The translations under genes and the position numbers were made by a program. From the NCBI RefSeq assembly GCF_921293095.1, contig NC_060246.1:134788198-134852197 (forward strand): DNA of 64,000 nt, in the 5' to 3' direction. Shown piece after piece: positions 36,640 to 47,959 of this stretch (its first letter is position 1; each line of letters starts with the position of its first letter). This DNA comes from Ischnura elegans (Eukaryota; Arthropoda; Insecta; Odonata; Coenagrionidae). The notes beneath the pieces were generated by a model that saw only the letters and a program-made list of their open reading frames with translations, searched no databases and was not told the DNA's origin.

Positions 36640-39600
36640 AAATATTTCTACAACTAGTGGTGTTAATCATACCTGTGACCTTTTAATGTATTCCCTCTAT
36701 CGTGTACGACCTCTCTGTATTAGTGTAAGTTCGACAACCGCTAACCAATCGTTGGTTCACCTAGGAGAACTCATCTGTCAGTAGTCACTGCGGCTAAAAA
36801 ACGTCGATGTTTCAACACTCACCAGCTTAGTTAGACTGACCGTATGAGTAAAACTGAGGAAGCAAGACATTATCTAAGCTAATAGTACGTGTGCATTTTT
36901 GGGAAAACCGCCTTGTAAATCGCCAGCTAATTTGTTCTCCAGCGTGTTCCAGAGAAGCGATCTTTTGGAGGGCATTAACCGATGCACGTGCGCTACGGTG
37001 GTTAAACAAATAGCAGCGACTTTAAAAAGAAACAACCTAGCCCCCAACACCAAATTCACGAGCCCCACATTTTGAAGGAACAATATACTGGAGATGTCAA
37101 GAGGTGTTACTTAGTGAGCTACTAGTAGTGGAAGCGGATTACTGCCCCAAGGGAAAATTGAGGTCTGTCGGTCGTATGCACTGACCGCGCCTGCTTCGAT
37201 TCTTTCCCTCTCCTCAAGGTCGGAGGGATTTCTGGTTTTAAGGGACCTAAAGTGCGGGAAATTCCATGTGTATATGCATGTGAGAATAAGTACTAATAAG
37301 GGAACAAAGCACTCTGCCGACGTATGGTCACACGTCCTTATCGGGCTCATGGTTGACCGATAGATCGGCAGGGGCGAATTTTCTACTTTCTATGTGCCAC
37401 AAGAGAGTGCGAAAGATTTTTTTTGGGCAAAACATTGCCTTTACTTTTAGATTTTACATCTTTCCTATCAATTGGGGTAAAAATAATAGTGGTAGAACCA
37501 TTATTTGCTTTAAACTGGATCAAAAACCAAATCAGGATATTCCGCGGCCGGGCCGAGCGGCTGCGTCGACTTTTTATGCATATCCCATCTTTAAAAGCGA
37601 GGTAGCAAGTTGGAGCAAGATTTTTCTCTAGGATCATTTAGTCAATATTCAGGTCTTTCTTTCTATATGAATTTTACGATCGAGTCTCGTCGCCCTCATA
37701 AAGTTTATTTCCACTTTATGTCAAAAATAGTCCAAAAACAATGCACTTTTGAATGTTTAATTATTATATGAAAAATTGATAAAAATAAATAAACTATCCA
37801 GTGTAATTCTTAGGAAAGGTTTATTCTTTTACAAAATATGCGTTGAAATTTATGGAAAACCATATTAACGGCTCACTAGTGAAAGTAAATACTCGATTTT
37901 TGCAGAAATTCAGAATTGGAATTTTTTATAATTTTGTCCCGTCTTTAACGGATTCTAATGATTTAATGGGTGAAGCAAATATTAAAATAGCCATAGTTCC
38001 TTGATCCTTGGACATTGTTCTATCGGATTGTACCATTTTTGTTTACCAAAAAAATAGTGAAAATTTAGGGTTTTGTCACACTTTTTTCGATTTCCGCCCA
38101 CTGTGCGACGTCACAAAAAACTACGTGCACGGGCCATGGGAAAATATTTTCATACGCTTAACTTAACCGTTTTTTATCTTATTATTTTTAGTAAAGCCAA
38201 CTCAGTCAGTCCTTATTAGGCAAATGTTAGAATTGTAATTTTTAAATGTAAATAAAAATGCTAATAAAACCATTTTTGCACTTAGCTTGCAATGGATCCA
38301 GTAAGAACTTGTCAAAATATTGCAGATGATCATTATCAGTTATTTCAATAATATAAAAAATCGGTAATTTTCTATGCATACGATACATCTTGATGTCTTC
38401 CCATAAGCAATGCTCGGCGCTCGATAGAGACGTATCAGAGATAGAAAAGCAAAATAAATAAAAACATTAATGTTAATCCTTTCACTTTACGCTGCTATTT
38501 AGCTTCACATTATAATTTCATGGCATTACCTTGCTTTTATACCTTATTCTACACATTATAAAGCACTTATAAACCACTGGTTATGTTATTACTCCTCGCG
38601 CAGAATCGAAAAATAAGAGGAAAAACATAAAGTATGAGGAAAATCCGCCGATATTTGAGAATATAAGTGAGCAATTTGAATTATTTCTGTGCTTTGTTGA
38701 GTACTTCAGGGTTTTGTTGGTCCTTCCAAAATTCACCGAAAAACCTTACTTTTTTCACGTATTTTCTCGGTGTCGCACAAACCGTAAGTTTTTGGTCGTC
38801 ACCCACGTAACCTAATTTGTGATTTATCTAAAAAAGAGAGCAATTTCTGCCAACCCTTGACGCGCTTTCACATCCACGTCAAAAAAACAGCGTCCCTTCC
38901 AGCGACCTCTAACATTCACCCTATTTCTGGGAACTCCATACGTTACTTGCACCCCAAGGAAGAGGCTTCGGCGCCGAAGGGTCCCGGAATTCCTCTGGGA
39001 CGTGACTCTGGGCTTCACAAGCCAAGGGAGAAGAATCTGGCGATAAGAATGAGAGCAGAATTCTAAAGTGCGACAGAGTTTCATCACAACCCGTGGATAT
39101 CACTCGTTCAATGAAATACAATCATCGGCGCGATTTTGATTCTGTTTTTAAAAATATGTCGACGGCTCTTTGACAATCGGTTTCCCTCGAGCCTCTCTTT
39201 ACATCCCTGGATAACATATTCCTTCTTCGATGCTAGCGAAGAGAGAGAGAAAGCAATACATTGCTTTTACGCAAATTAGGCTGGTAACAGCCAGAGACTC
39301 GGAGGCTGCCTGCTACGCTAATATTGCTTGAGTCATTAAGCATAGATATCTTTCCGAATGATATGTAGGAATAAGTTAGCAAACAAGTTCAGAGATAACT
39401 ATTTCGTAAGAACGTGTTGGCTGAATGTTTGCATGGTAAATATTCATTTCTAACGCAATTGCTGGAAAATGTATAGCCTTCCTAGACCTTAGCCTCCAGG
39501 TTATTTTTTCACAAATTGGAATGAACACATTAGTTATTGTCATGATTTGTCATTACTATCAAACATATATACGATAGCACGGCCTTACATAACGGTAACT

Positions 39601-41700
39601 TACATGGTACTTACATCTTCAAATGTCCTTAGCTCAGAGATCCTTTCAGAAACCCAATAAGAGAGTGATGTCATTCAATTTTCATTTTATCAGTGAAAGT
39701 TTTAAAACATACTTTGTCTGCTTCAATAGAATATTCATTTTTTTTAATATTCGAATCTCTGGAGATGGCTTGTTTGGTAAAGTATTTCTGAATAATTCTC
39801 TTTATGGCATACAAAAAAATATAATCCAGTTCTTGCGAGTTACTTCTTTGAAAATCTATCGAGTATAATTTTAATATTTAAAGAAGTGTGAAATGGTAGC
39901 AAGAACATTGGATCCTTATTCCGGAGGAGTGCCCACCTAAAGAAGTTCTTATGCGCAGTTGGTCTCGAAAAGAAAAAATATACTGAATGGTTGAATGAAG
40001 TTATACACAGTTCCATTGAGGACAAAAACATTAAAATAAATTCCAATTTTTTCCGGCAACAATAAGTATATTTTACAAGGAAACAGAATGAATAAAGATG
40101 CATAATAATGCGCATTGAGTTTAAAGAAGCTTTAAATTTGAAAATATTCCTCGAGTGGAAAATGAATTTCAGCCGAGCAAAGAATAAAGCTTAGCAATTG
40201 TAATTATTGTCTCCCAAGTAAAAGTCTTGAAGTTGTCGAAAGAACAATAGATATAATAGATATCCTTAAGAAATCATTTTTTTAAGAACGCAGGGCTGAA
40301 TTTGTTTAACAACCATAAAGAGTAATGATGAAGTAAAAACACTCAGTAGATGTTTCACCAAAATAGGGAAGAGTTCTTTAGAGCAAATATTCAAACGCCC
40401 ATATTTTTTTAAACTGACGATTTACATTGACTACTAGCTTACTAGCCATAACAACATATAAACGTGAATTCATTAAACTGAGGCTTTAAAGAAGATTTTA
40501 CTCATCCTAGTATAGCAATTATTTAATCAATTGTAGCTTTGCAAAAAATTCATTCAAATTTGCAAAAAAATTCTTAGTAGACTGCAATTGTATCACTTCA
40601 AAGAAATAAATTAAAGATTTTGTAAAATTGATGAGTCATTTTTACGAAAATAATCTTTCTTTCCATATACTCTCATACCATGGTGACCATTTTTCATCAA
40701 ATTGACCCAAGTATACGGAAAATTTTACCCACACATTCGTCATGCATCTTAGGTGAATTATGTGTTACTGCGCACAGAGTAACTGCTTCTCTGCAGTGCT
40801 TTGATATTGCCAAGCAATAAAATAATCCTGTTCTTCCTCACTGCTCAGCATCACTCGCTAATATTCATTTCTGAGTGTTATCCAATACGCTCTGGTTAAC
40901 TGTTTACACTTCAATGTTCCCATTCGGCAACATATTTATAAAAATTCATGAAAATTATATTCCTTGTCTGAGGCTACTTTTATAGCTTTTGTGATGTAAA
41001 TTAGGTATGGAAGTATTATTTTTTAAGTGAGTCGCATGACTTGTGCATACATTTGTTGTTAATTATATTGATCATTTTCATAACCTCTGTAGTGAGTAAG
41101 CGGTTTATTTCATCTTTCCCTGTACTCGCGCTCCAGTAACAAATGTTATAAGGGAGTTATGGCAGTGGTAATAAGATTCACACAGCGTTAGTTCAACAAG
41201 ATATATTCGGATATAAACGGATACAACTCAATGGTACATTAGGCGCGAACACACACAGAGACCACTAGCGTGCACCGGAAGTGCGCGCGCACACAATCGA
41301 CAATCATCCAATACAGTCGATAGTATCGAGCAATCGATACAGGATCATAGCAGACAGACATAAAGAAACTATTGAGCACACCCTTCAACAACAAATTCCC
41401 ATTCATTCAAAAGATCAACATATATAACATTGTTGAATTTAGTTTTTTGGTCAAGTGTTTATTTATTTCTCAAGCGATAGCAAAATTTTGCGGCATGTTC
41501 CCATTTGGGAATATGCTTGAAAACAAATTAAAAATTTTTTTTTCGGGTTTTCTTTCATAATATCTCTTAATTAGTTGTAAAATAAATAGTATATGCAAAT
41601 AAATAATAAAAATAAATTGGCAAGTTAATTCGGTCTTTAAAGGGTTAATTTTTTATTTCATGTAGCAAGTTGACATCATCCCTACATTTTCATCGATAGT
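36640..41700. other. Noncoding stretch
   Basis: Short frames at 36827-37083, 37111-37637 and 38824-39121 overlap on both strands and show no domain. A GC-richer stretch at 41160-41350 contains short palindromes such as CGATAGTATCG but no identifiable element. No RNA gene was found. Confidence 0.4.
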
Positions 41701-41739
41701 ACTAAGGCCCATATCAATAAATTAGCCTTTGAGCGCTGT

Positions 41740-42225
41740 CCTCTTTTCTCTCCAGCTCCAGATTTTCCCATGCACGAATAAGGTAAATAATGAGCAAAGG
41801 GTGGAGATATATTTTTTTAATATCATCACAGCATAGCTACCTTCCTATTTCCTCGTTTCCTCAAAGATGTTCAGTAACGTTGCTTCTTATCGCAGTAGTC
41901 ACACGTAAGTTTTTCTAAACCTTCGGAAATGGCTATTTTTAAGAATATTATTACAAACCGAAAGAAGGCGAATTGTAAAATTTTGACTGCAAATAATGAA
42001 TAGGATGAACTGAGCATTTTCTTAAATGATGTAAAAAGTTTGTTTCCACCCGGGATCGAACCGAGGACCTTGCGCGTGTGAGGCGCACGTGATAACCACT
42101 ACACTATGGAAACACATGTTAAAGAGCTGATGCTGTTGAGGTGGACAATCGGCATTCAAAATTTTGCTGAAATGAAAACGGCTCCGTAGTGATTCCGTTA
42201 CGAAAAGTTACTAGTTGCGTCGTGT
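41740..42225. repeat. Left arm of inverted duplication carrying tRNA-Val
   Basis: Read forward, this arm matches the reverse complement of about 42900-43320. Shared landmarks in order are AATAATGAGCAAAGGGTGGAG, ATCATCACAGCA, CCTCAAAGATGTT, the tRNA-Val gene, and TTTGCTGAAATGAAA. Similarity is patchy, about 70% by eye outside the tRNA, so the duplication is old. The tRNA itself is better conserved than its flanks. Confidence 0.75.
42041..42113 (-). tRNA. tRNA-Val (anticodon CAC)
   Basis: The 73-base cloverleaf is complete. The acceptor stem GTTTCCA / TGGAAAC is fully paired. The anticodon stem TGCGC / GCGCA holds the loop CTCACAC, with CAC at 42080-42078. The T arm CTCGG-TTCGATC-CCGGG has one G-U pair, and the discriminator is A. 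The A box TAGTGTAGTGG and B box GGTTCGATCCC serve as internal promoter for RNA polymerase III. A TTTTT terminator follows at once. There is no intron. It would read GUG valine codons. It sits in the left arm of an inverted duplication, facing away from its partner at 43.0 kb. It looks functional. Confidence 0.95.
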
Positions 42226-42229
42226 ACTG

Positions 42230-42890
42230 GTAAATGGTTCATAATTACTTCAAGATTACAGTTCCTGGGCGTCTGAATAGAAAATCCCAGCTTCAAGGTG
42301 TTCAAGTGCACAAATATTTTTTGTCATTTGTAAAAGCTTAATACTTAATTAATTGACAATGGCGATACTTCGTGGAAATTTCGTGCGTTAAACATGGTAA
42401 ATGAGGCAACTTTATGCATTCCACACATTTTTATTTATAAATTATTAAATCTGTGTGGGAAATAAAAAGTTGTTATATTTACGAATTTTATGCTTCGTGT
42501 TTAATATAAATAACTATGTGCTTGACGTTTCGAAATTAGAGAATAGAATTTTTGGAAAAATTTCCATTCATTAAGTGAGATGATGTCAAATATTGCCATA
42601 TCCTCGACATTGAAATGAAGGATCATTGATTGGCCTCCGATGCCGAAACAAATTGTAAGATTCTTTCCTTATTTCATAGTTCCGCTATATTCCATGCGAT
42701 TATAAAATACCCGCTCTTTATCGACTTAATACAAGCGACAATAAGACCAGCAGAGTTTATAGTGGGTATAATAGTATTTTTAGATTGGTGAAACTTTTGC
42801 CAGCATACTATTATGAAATCATCATCATCATAAGTCGACAATCGTTAAGTTGGTTTTACGCAACTCTCCATTCTTATATCCATAATATAT
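42230..42890. other. Spacer between the inverted tRNA-Val arms
   Basis: About 660 bases of AT-rich sequence separate the two arms. No gene or repeat was recognised. Confidence 0.5.
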
Positions 42891-42899
42891 CCGGAATCA

Positions 42900-43330
42900 C
42901 AATGACATACCGAGGCCGATTTCATTTCAGCAAACCTCTGAACGCCGAATCCGTACGTCACTAGCACCACATATTCATTATGCGTTTCCATAGTGTAGTG
43001 GTTATCACGTGCGCCTCACACGTGCAAGATCCCCAGTTCGATCGCGGGTGGAAAGAGATTTTTAATTTTAACAAATTTTTATCTGTCCTACTTTCTATTC
43101 ACTTTTTGAATGCGCATCTCTTTCAGTTATAACAGGTTTGAACAGGTTTAGCGTCGGTGCAAGAATTTCCTGTGACTTCTAGGAAAAGTAGCAACGCTAC
43201 TTAACATCTTTGAGGAAGGAGGAAGTAGGAAGCTAACTCTGCTGTGATGGTATAAAAAATATCCTCACCCTCCGTCCTTGATGCTCATTGGTGAAAGTTT
43301 CACACAAAAGGGCAATCCCCTGCGGTGATG
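42900..43330. repeat. Right arm of inverted duplication carrying a decayed tRNA-Val
   Basis: This is the inverted partner of 41740-42225. Landmarks from right to left are CCTCACCCTCCGTCC, ATGCTCATTGG, TGCTGTGATGGTAT, AACATCTTTGAGGAAGGAGG, the tRNA-like copy, and TTTCATTTCAGCAAA. Confidence 0.75.
42984..43056 (+). pseudogene. Decaying tRNA-Val (CAC) copy
   Basis: This copy keeps the 73-base length, the A box, the anticodon loop CTCACAC (CAC at 43017-43019) and an anticodon stem with one G-U pair. Its T arm reads CCCAG-TTCGATC-GCGGG, so two of five pairs are lost (A-C and G-G), and the first acceptor pair is G-G. The B box has also changed (TTCGATCG in place of TTCGATCC). A TTTTT run still follows at 43059. 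The damage falls in the T arm and promoter, so this is probably a pseudogene; its inverted partner at 42041-42113 is intact. Confidence 0.85.
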
Positions 43331-43899
43331 TGATTAGTTCACGCTTTTACTTTTTTTCGCCCTTCACCCAAGCCATTTTCATTTTCCTCACGTCCAACTC
43401 ATCCAATCAGCTTCCTTGTACTTGCTAATGGCGAAGCAATTCCTTTCGTTTCCTCGTCGTTTCGGTCTACGAGCTTGAAACCGTAGGACACAAAAAAGAT
43501 AACAACCGTAAACTCTTCAATTGTTTGAGAGCCAGGATTGCTTGTTGCGTGAAATTCTGCGGCGGCTGCAAACCATGTCCTCCAAACCTAGCAATTCCAT
43601 TTACAAATTCAAACTTCCACTGTGAGGGAATAGTTTGTGAAAACCTTGATATCCGCTTCAGCTGTTTTTTTCCAAAGAGCAGAGAATCAATTGGAAAATA
43701 TGGCAAAAGGCCTCTTACCTTAGTTTAATTTTTTCATAACTTGGCAAACTCGTCTCTGTGGGTGAATCGTGTTAGATATTTTCGATTTTTTAGCAAAATC
43801 AAAGAATAAAAGCTTTATAAGTGAAATATCCACTCACTAAATTTTCATCACTATGATCAAGGCAACTTTACACGTTGGCAACTATGATCAAGGCCACTA

Positions 43900-44380
43900 T
43901 AACTGGCCCGACGTTAACTCTATGACCTTTGACCCCCATTGTGACCCTCGAAGGTCAATTAGTGGATAATACGGGTATTTGGACTATACCAATGACTTGG
44001 GCACCCTATAAAACCCATGGATCGACACCTTTATTGGTATGCTATTCTTTTTGCCATCCTTATGACCTTGACGATGACCTTACTGGGTAAACGGTTGAAT
44101 TTTCGTAAATAAAAGTGTTATTTTCGGGTTTTTCGTGTCCGAAAACCTTAGAATTGACATCTTGGTCAATGAAATTCAGACATTTTTCTATCTCGATTTT
44201 TTTAACATTGAAACCCCATATTTGGTTTGGACCCATATTGTGAGTTCAAAAGGTCAAAATTGTAAAATTTTGCTTAAACTCAAAAAAACTTAGGACCTTT
44301 CCCCATAAGTATGCCAATTTTCATTAATATTGCTCGATGAAAAGTTAATAAAATTAAAGGTCAAAAATGACACACGACCC
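43900..44380. other. Dispersed-repeat-like block dense in AGGTCA/TGACCT half-sites
   Basis: Within about 480 bases the nuclear-receptor half-site AGGTCA, or its complement or a close variant, occurs about ten times. Examples are TGACCTTTGACCC near 43921-43933 (a direct repeat with one-base spacing on the other strand), CGAAGGTCA near 43948-43956, TGACCTTGA near 44062-44070 (the complement of the extended monomer site TCAAGGTCA) and AAAGGTCA near 44358-44365. Similar GACCTT-rich sequence is, to my recollection, found in dispersed repeats of arthropods. Regulatory use is not shown. Confidence 0.5.
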
Positions 44381-44403
44381 TCGGGACAGTCTGTATACGC
44401 GAA

Positions 44404-44570
44404 TACAATGTAATCATGAAATCTTCACGGGAAATCAGCCGGGTAATGATGGTCATTGCTGCCAACGTTCCGATGGCAGCAATGACCATCATTACCCGGC
44501 TGATTTCCCGTGAAGATTTCATCAACAGCATTCGCCGGTAAAGCACCAAATCCTTCTACAATGTAATCAT
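44404..44570. mobile_element. Perfect 49-bp-arm palindrome inside a 14-bp target-site duplication
   Basis: Arms at 44416-44464 and 44474-44522 are exact inverted copies of 49 bases with a 9-base loop (ACGTTCCGA). The whole is bracketed by the direct repeat TACAATGTAATCAT at 44404-44417 and 44557-44570. A 34-base single-copy tail (44523-44556) lies between the right arm and the right repeat. The direct repeats indicate a discrete insertion, and the perfect arms indicate it is recent or kept identical. The structure resembles the inverted remnant at 11.6 kb, so a Penelope-type or other retroelement origin is plausible, but no ribozyme core is seen here. Confidence 0.85.
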
Positions 44571-47380
44571 TTTTGCGTCAATCGTAAGAAGGAAATAAAG
44601 GAAATCGACTGACATCTTAGTTTATACCTAAGCAAGTGTTTTTAATAGAAATAAGGAATTATAATAATCTATTTAGCATGAGAGCGGCAAATTTTCATTA
44701 TGGTGCAATGTGAACGCAACCGTATGGACTTACTACATCAAAAACAAAAACAATAAAATGTGTTTACTCAATAAAAAGCTTATTTTTCAGCTTTACTGTA
44801 ACGCTTCAGTGGCTCTTTTAGAGCAAGATGGTGCGCGTGAAAGCAATATGTATCTCCCCCGGTTGAAACTTGGGAACGAATACTAGCATCTGGTAATAAC
44901 ATTTAGTACCTATTCAATTTCAAAAATATTTGAATAAACAAAATACAACATTTATTAGATATTGACAAATAGAACTCATTTCTTTTCACTTGTCCTGAGA
45001 GTAATTGAAAAAAAGCTTCAAAATCCAAGGATATTTATTCTGAAACCCTCTTCCCACATTGTTATGGATTTTATCAATATCGATTTATTTGGATGTCGTA
45101 TTTCGACACTTAACCTGTTTGTTTCATAACGAACAATCTCTTTATAGAAGCGGCAAGGTTTTACCTTTAGTCTATTGCTTTGTCAATTACTGCTCAGAAA
45201 GATCTTCAAAATTTGCATGAACACCATTCCCTAGCCTTTGCTAAGGATAAATGGCGAGTGTTCGTCAGCCACCATTTTCAATACGTAGCGAACCAGTTAC
45301 CCCAGAATATAACTAAATTTGATGGAATGTCTCTCATGCCGAATAATATAAAATTTCCCATCATACATATATTACTAAAATTATATCGTTATCTTATTTT
45401 TCTTACCTCTAATGGATTTACTGTATTACCAGCCAAGCACTCCATTAGTTTGTACTTTACATTACAGGAAGAAAGATATGAAATCTCACAATCAGCAAAA
45501 GTCATGAAGATATAGGAGATAACAACTATGGGTGTAAAACGGCTGAAGTCGAACTTCAGTGATATAGAAATAGGTGGATAACAGTTAAAAACTTATGTTT
45601 TTAATCAACCATTATCAAGGAAAATTAGGATAAATTTCAAAATATTTTTAAATACAATGAGTACACAAAATATACCAATTTTACCTTTATCGGATTTTAG
45701 GAGACTATATTTGACGGATATTATGAGGCTCAAACAAAAGTCTAATTGACGAAACAACATACCTTAAAAATAATACGTAGCCCCACAAATAAAAACTCAA
45801 CCAGAATTCCTTCTTTTCTTCCCTAGCCTTTCTACCATAGGACTCTGACCTATTTTTGCCTCGACATACTTCCAATCACTCATTCCACCCAAGATTCAAA
45901 AACTTCTCGGAAACTTTGTTTCAAATGCGAGGCCCGAATTCCGTCAAGCATTAGTGAAAGATCCCCGGGAAATGAGCCCGCAGGACTCAACTATCATCAA
46001 TTTAATTTCCTCTATTTGGGTCAGAGAAAGCAGTGAAGCCTGGCACCGAAATTCGGGTCCGATTAGTTCAGCGAAGTGCTTGGGGAACATGACAGCGTAT
46101 AAAAAAGGTTAACCCCCATGTGGCATTTAGGAAAAATGCCGCCAAAAATTTACAAAATTTAATGACCTATTACGTGTTGACACAACCTTTCATGAGTCGA
46201 AGAATGAGTAGACCTCCTATTCCACATCTCAATGTAACGATTTAAGTGTCGGCAATACCTCAAGAACTTTTTTTACCCTTTTTTGTTTGCAAAACACTTT
46301 CCTAACGTTATCCTCCTGCCCTGCGATTGATAAATTCATTTAGGTGAACAGAATTGAAAATTTATACGAACAATTTAGGATAAACGGAAATTTCCCATGA
46401 ATTTATCAGTACTCCGTTGATATTTAAGTCCTCTAAATAATTCGTAGATGGCTTCATGAATAAAAATTTGTGCTTGCATCTACTGGTGCTCATGTCTTCG
46501 AGTTGAATAACTTAAAATGCGATATTTTTTGGACTAGCATCGAAGAGAGTCGTATTCATATAAGACATATAATTTCTCCACGGTATTACTAGTCAGAAAT
46601 TACTAGTAACAAAAAACAATAATTTTGAATATATTAATTTATTTTTATTGAGGCGAACCGACAGGTAGAGACCAACATCTAAAGTAAGCAACTAAGGAGT
46701 TTCTTGGTAGGTCCTAAGGTACTCACAGTGAATTGCGAATCATGAATATTTGATAAAAATTTAGAATTATCTATCTACCGAAACGATTACGTAGAAATTT
46801 AAAGATGCATGTGATGCATTTAGACTTTGTTAGACGTGACAACTTTTGTTGAGTTTGATTTACAATATCCAATTTAACTTGAGAATAATATAGAATGCAT
46901 TTTGTAAATATTTTTATAGCTTTTTTAACAGTGAAAAGTGATTTCAGTACTGGCATGCCTAGAGAAAAATACAGTCCTGTGTATTTTTATTGCAGCTTTG
47001 ACACACCGAAGTAAGAGTTATGAAGTTAATTGAATGTTTTTCATTAGAAATTACGTAAAAGCGAACATTTTGTGGCTAAAAAAAGTCAATATATATTTTG
47101 AAATGAGAGAACAACTTTATAAATCGAACTGCTGGCAATACAAGATAAGTATTCGAAAAATAACTATCGGAGTAAGAAGGAAACATGGAATTAAAGAAAA
47201 AGCCTTCATTTTCCACGAAAACAGAAAAAAAAATCACTAGAAATACTTAGAAAACAAATGAGCGGAATCAATAATTAAACCCATTACGTCAATTGAGTCA
47301 GTGCTGTTCGGGTGGATTAGGATTGAGTAATTTGTCCGTTTCCGTGAATGCCTGGATTGCGAGCCCTTAATATATATCGC
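44571..47380. other. Noncoding AT-rich stretch
   Basis: The plus frame at 45180-45515 (111 codons) has no recognisable domain. No RNA gene or repeat was identified. Confidence 0.4.
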
Positions 47381-47384
47381 ATGC

Positions 47385-47720
47385 AAAGTCGGAGTTGAGG
47401 AAGGAGGAGGTGGGGAGGAAGCGGTGGGGGGAGGGTTTTGACGTCATCGGGGCACAGCTGTTTCGCAGGGGAAGTTAGGTCGGATTGGAGAGGTTACGAA
47501 GTAGAAGGAGAAAGAAGGGAGAGGCCGAGAAGAATAAGGGGGCGCTCTAAATACAAGGGGTACACATAAAACAGAGGGCGAAGAGAAGGTGCCGAGAGAC
47601 TACACACGCTTCAGTTGCGAAATTGGCAGTCGGAAAGCTTTCGTATTGAGTGTGAGAGATTTTAGGGGAAGGGTTGGGAAGTCTCAGGGCAGGGATTGGC
47701 GAAGTTACCGCTCCTGTATG
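47385..47720 (+). promoter_or_regulatory. G-rich patch with CRE-like site; possible promoter region
   Basis: The plus strand is G-rich, with GGGGAGGAAGCGGTGGGGGG near 47412-47431, followed by TTTTGACGTCATC, which contains the CREB/ATF palindrome TGACGTCA. Further on, CGCTTCAGTTGC near 47609-47620 contains TCAGTT, the arthropod initiator word. No coding start follows, so promoter function is only a possibility. Confidence 0.25.
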
Positions 47721-47959
47721 TGGGAGGAGGGCCTTCATTTCGGATAGGCCAGAGAAAGAAAGAGCAGATGGCTTTTGAGGGTAAAAATCTGGAAGTGATT
47801 TGACGTCGAGAGAAAAAAGAAAGAATTTTTAACATGCCTGGAAGATTGAAGTCCTGGATGGGAGAAAAAAAGAGTCCAAAACAAACAGAAGGAGGGTAAA
47901 TAATAAGTAAATTCCCCAAGGGGAACAGAAACACAAGACGAGCTAACACAGACAGTAAC

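Noticed and set aside
41160-41350. A solo LTR of a retroelement
   Set aside because: The composition and a TATAA-like edge suggested it, but no paired copy, no target-site duplication and no primer-binding site could be found.
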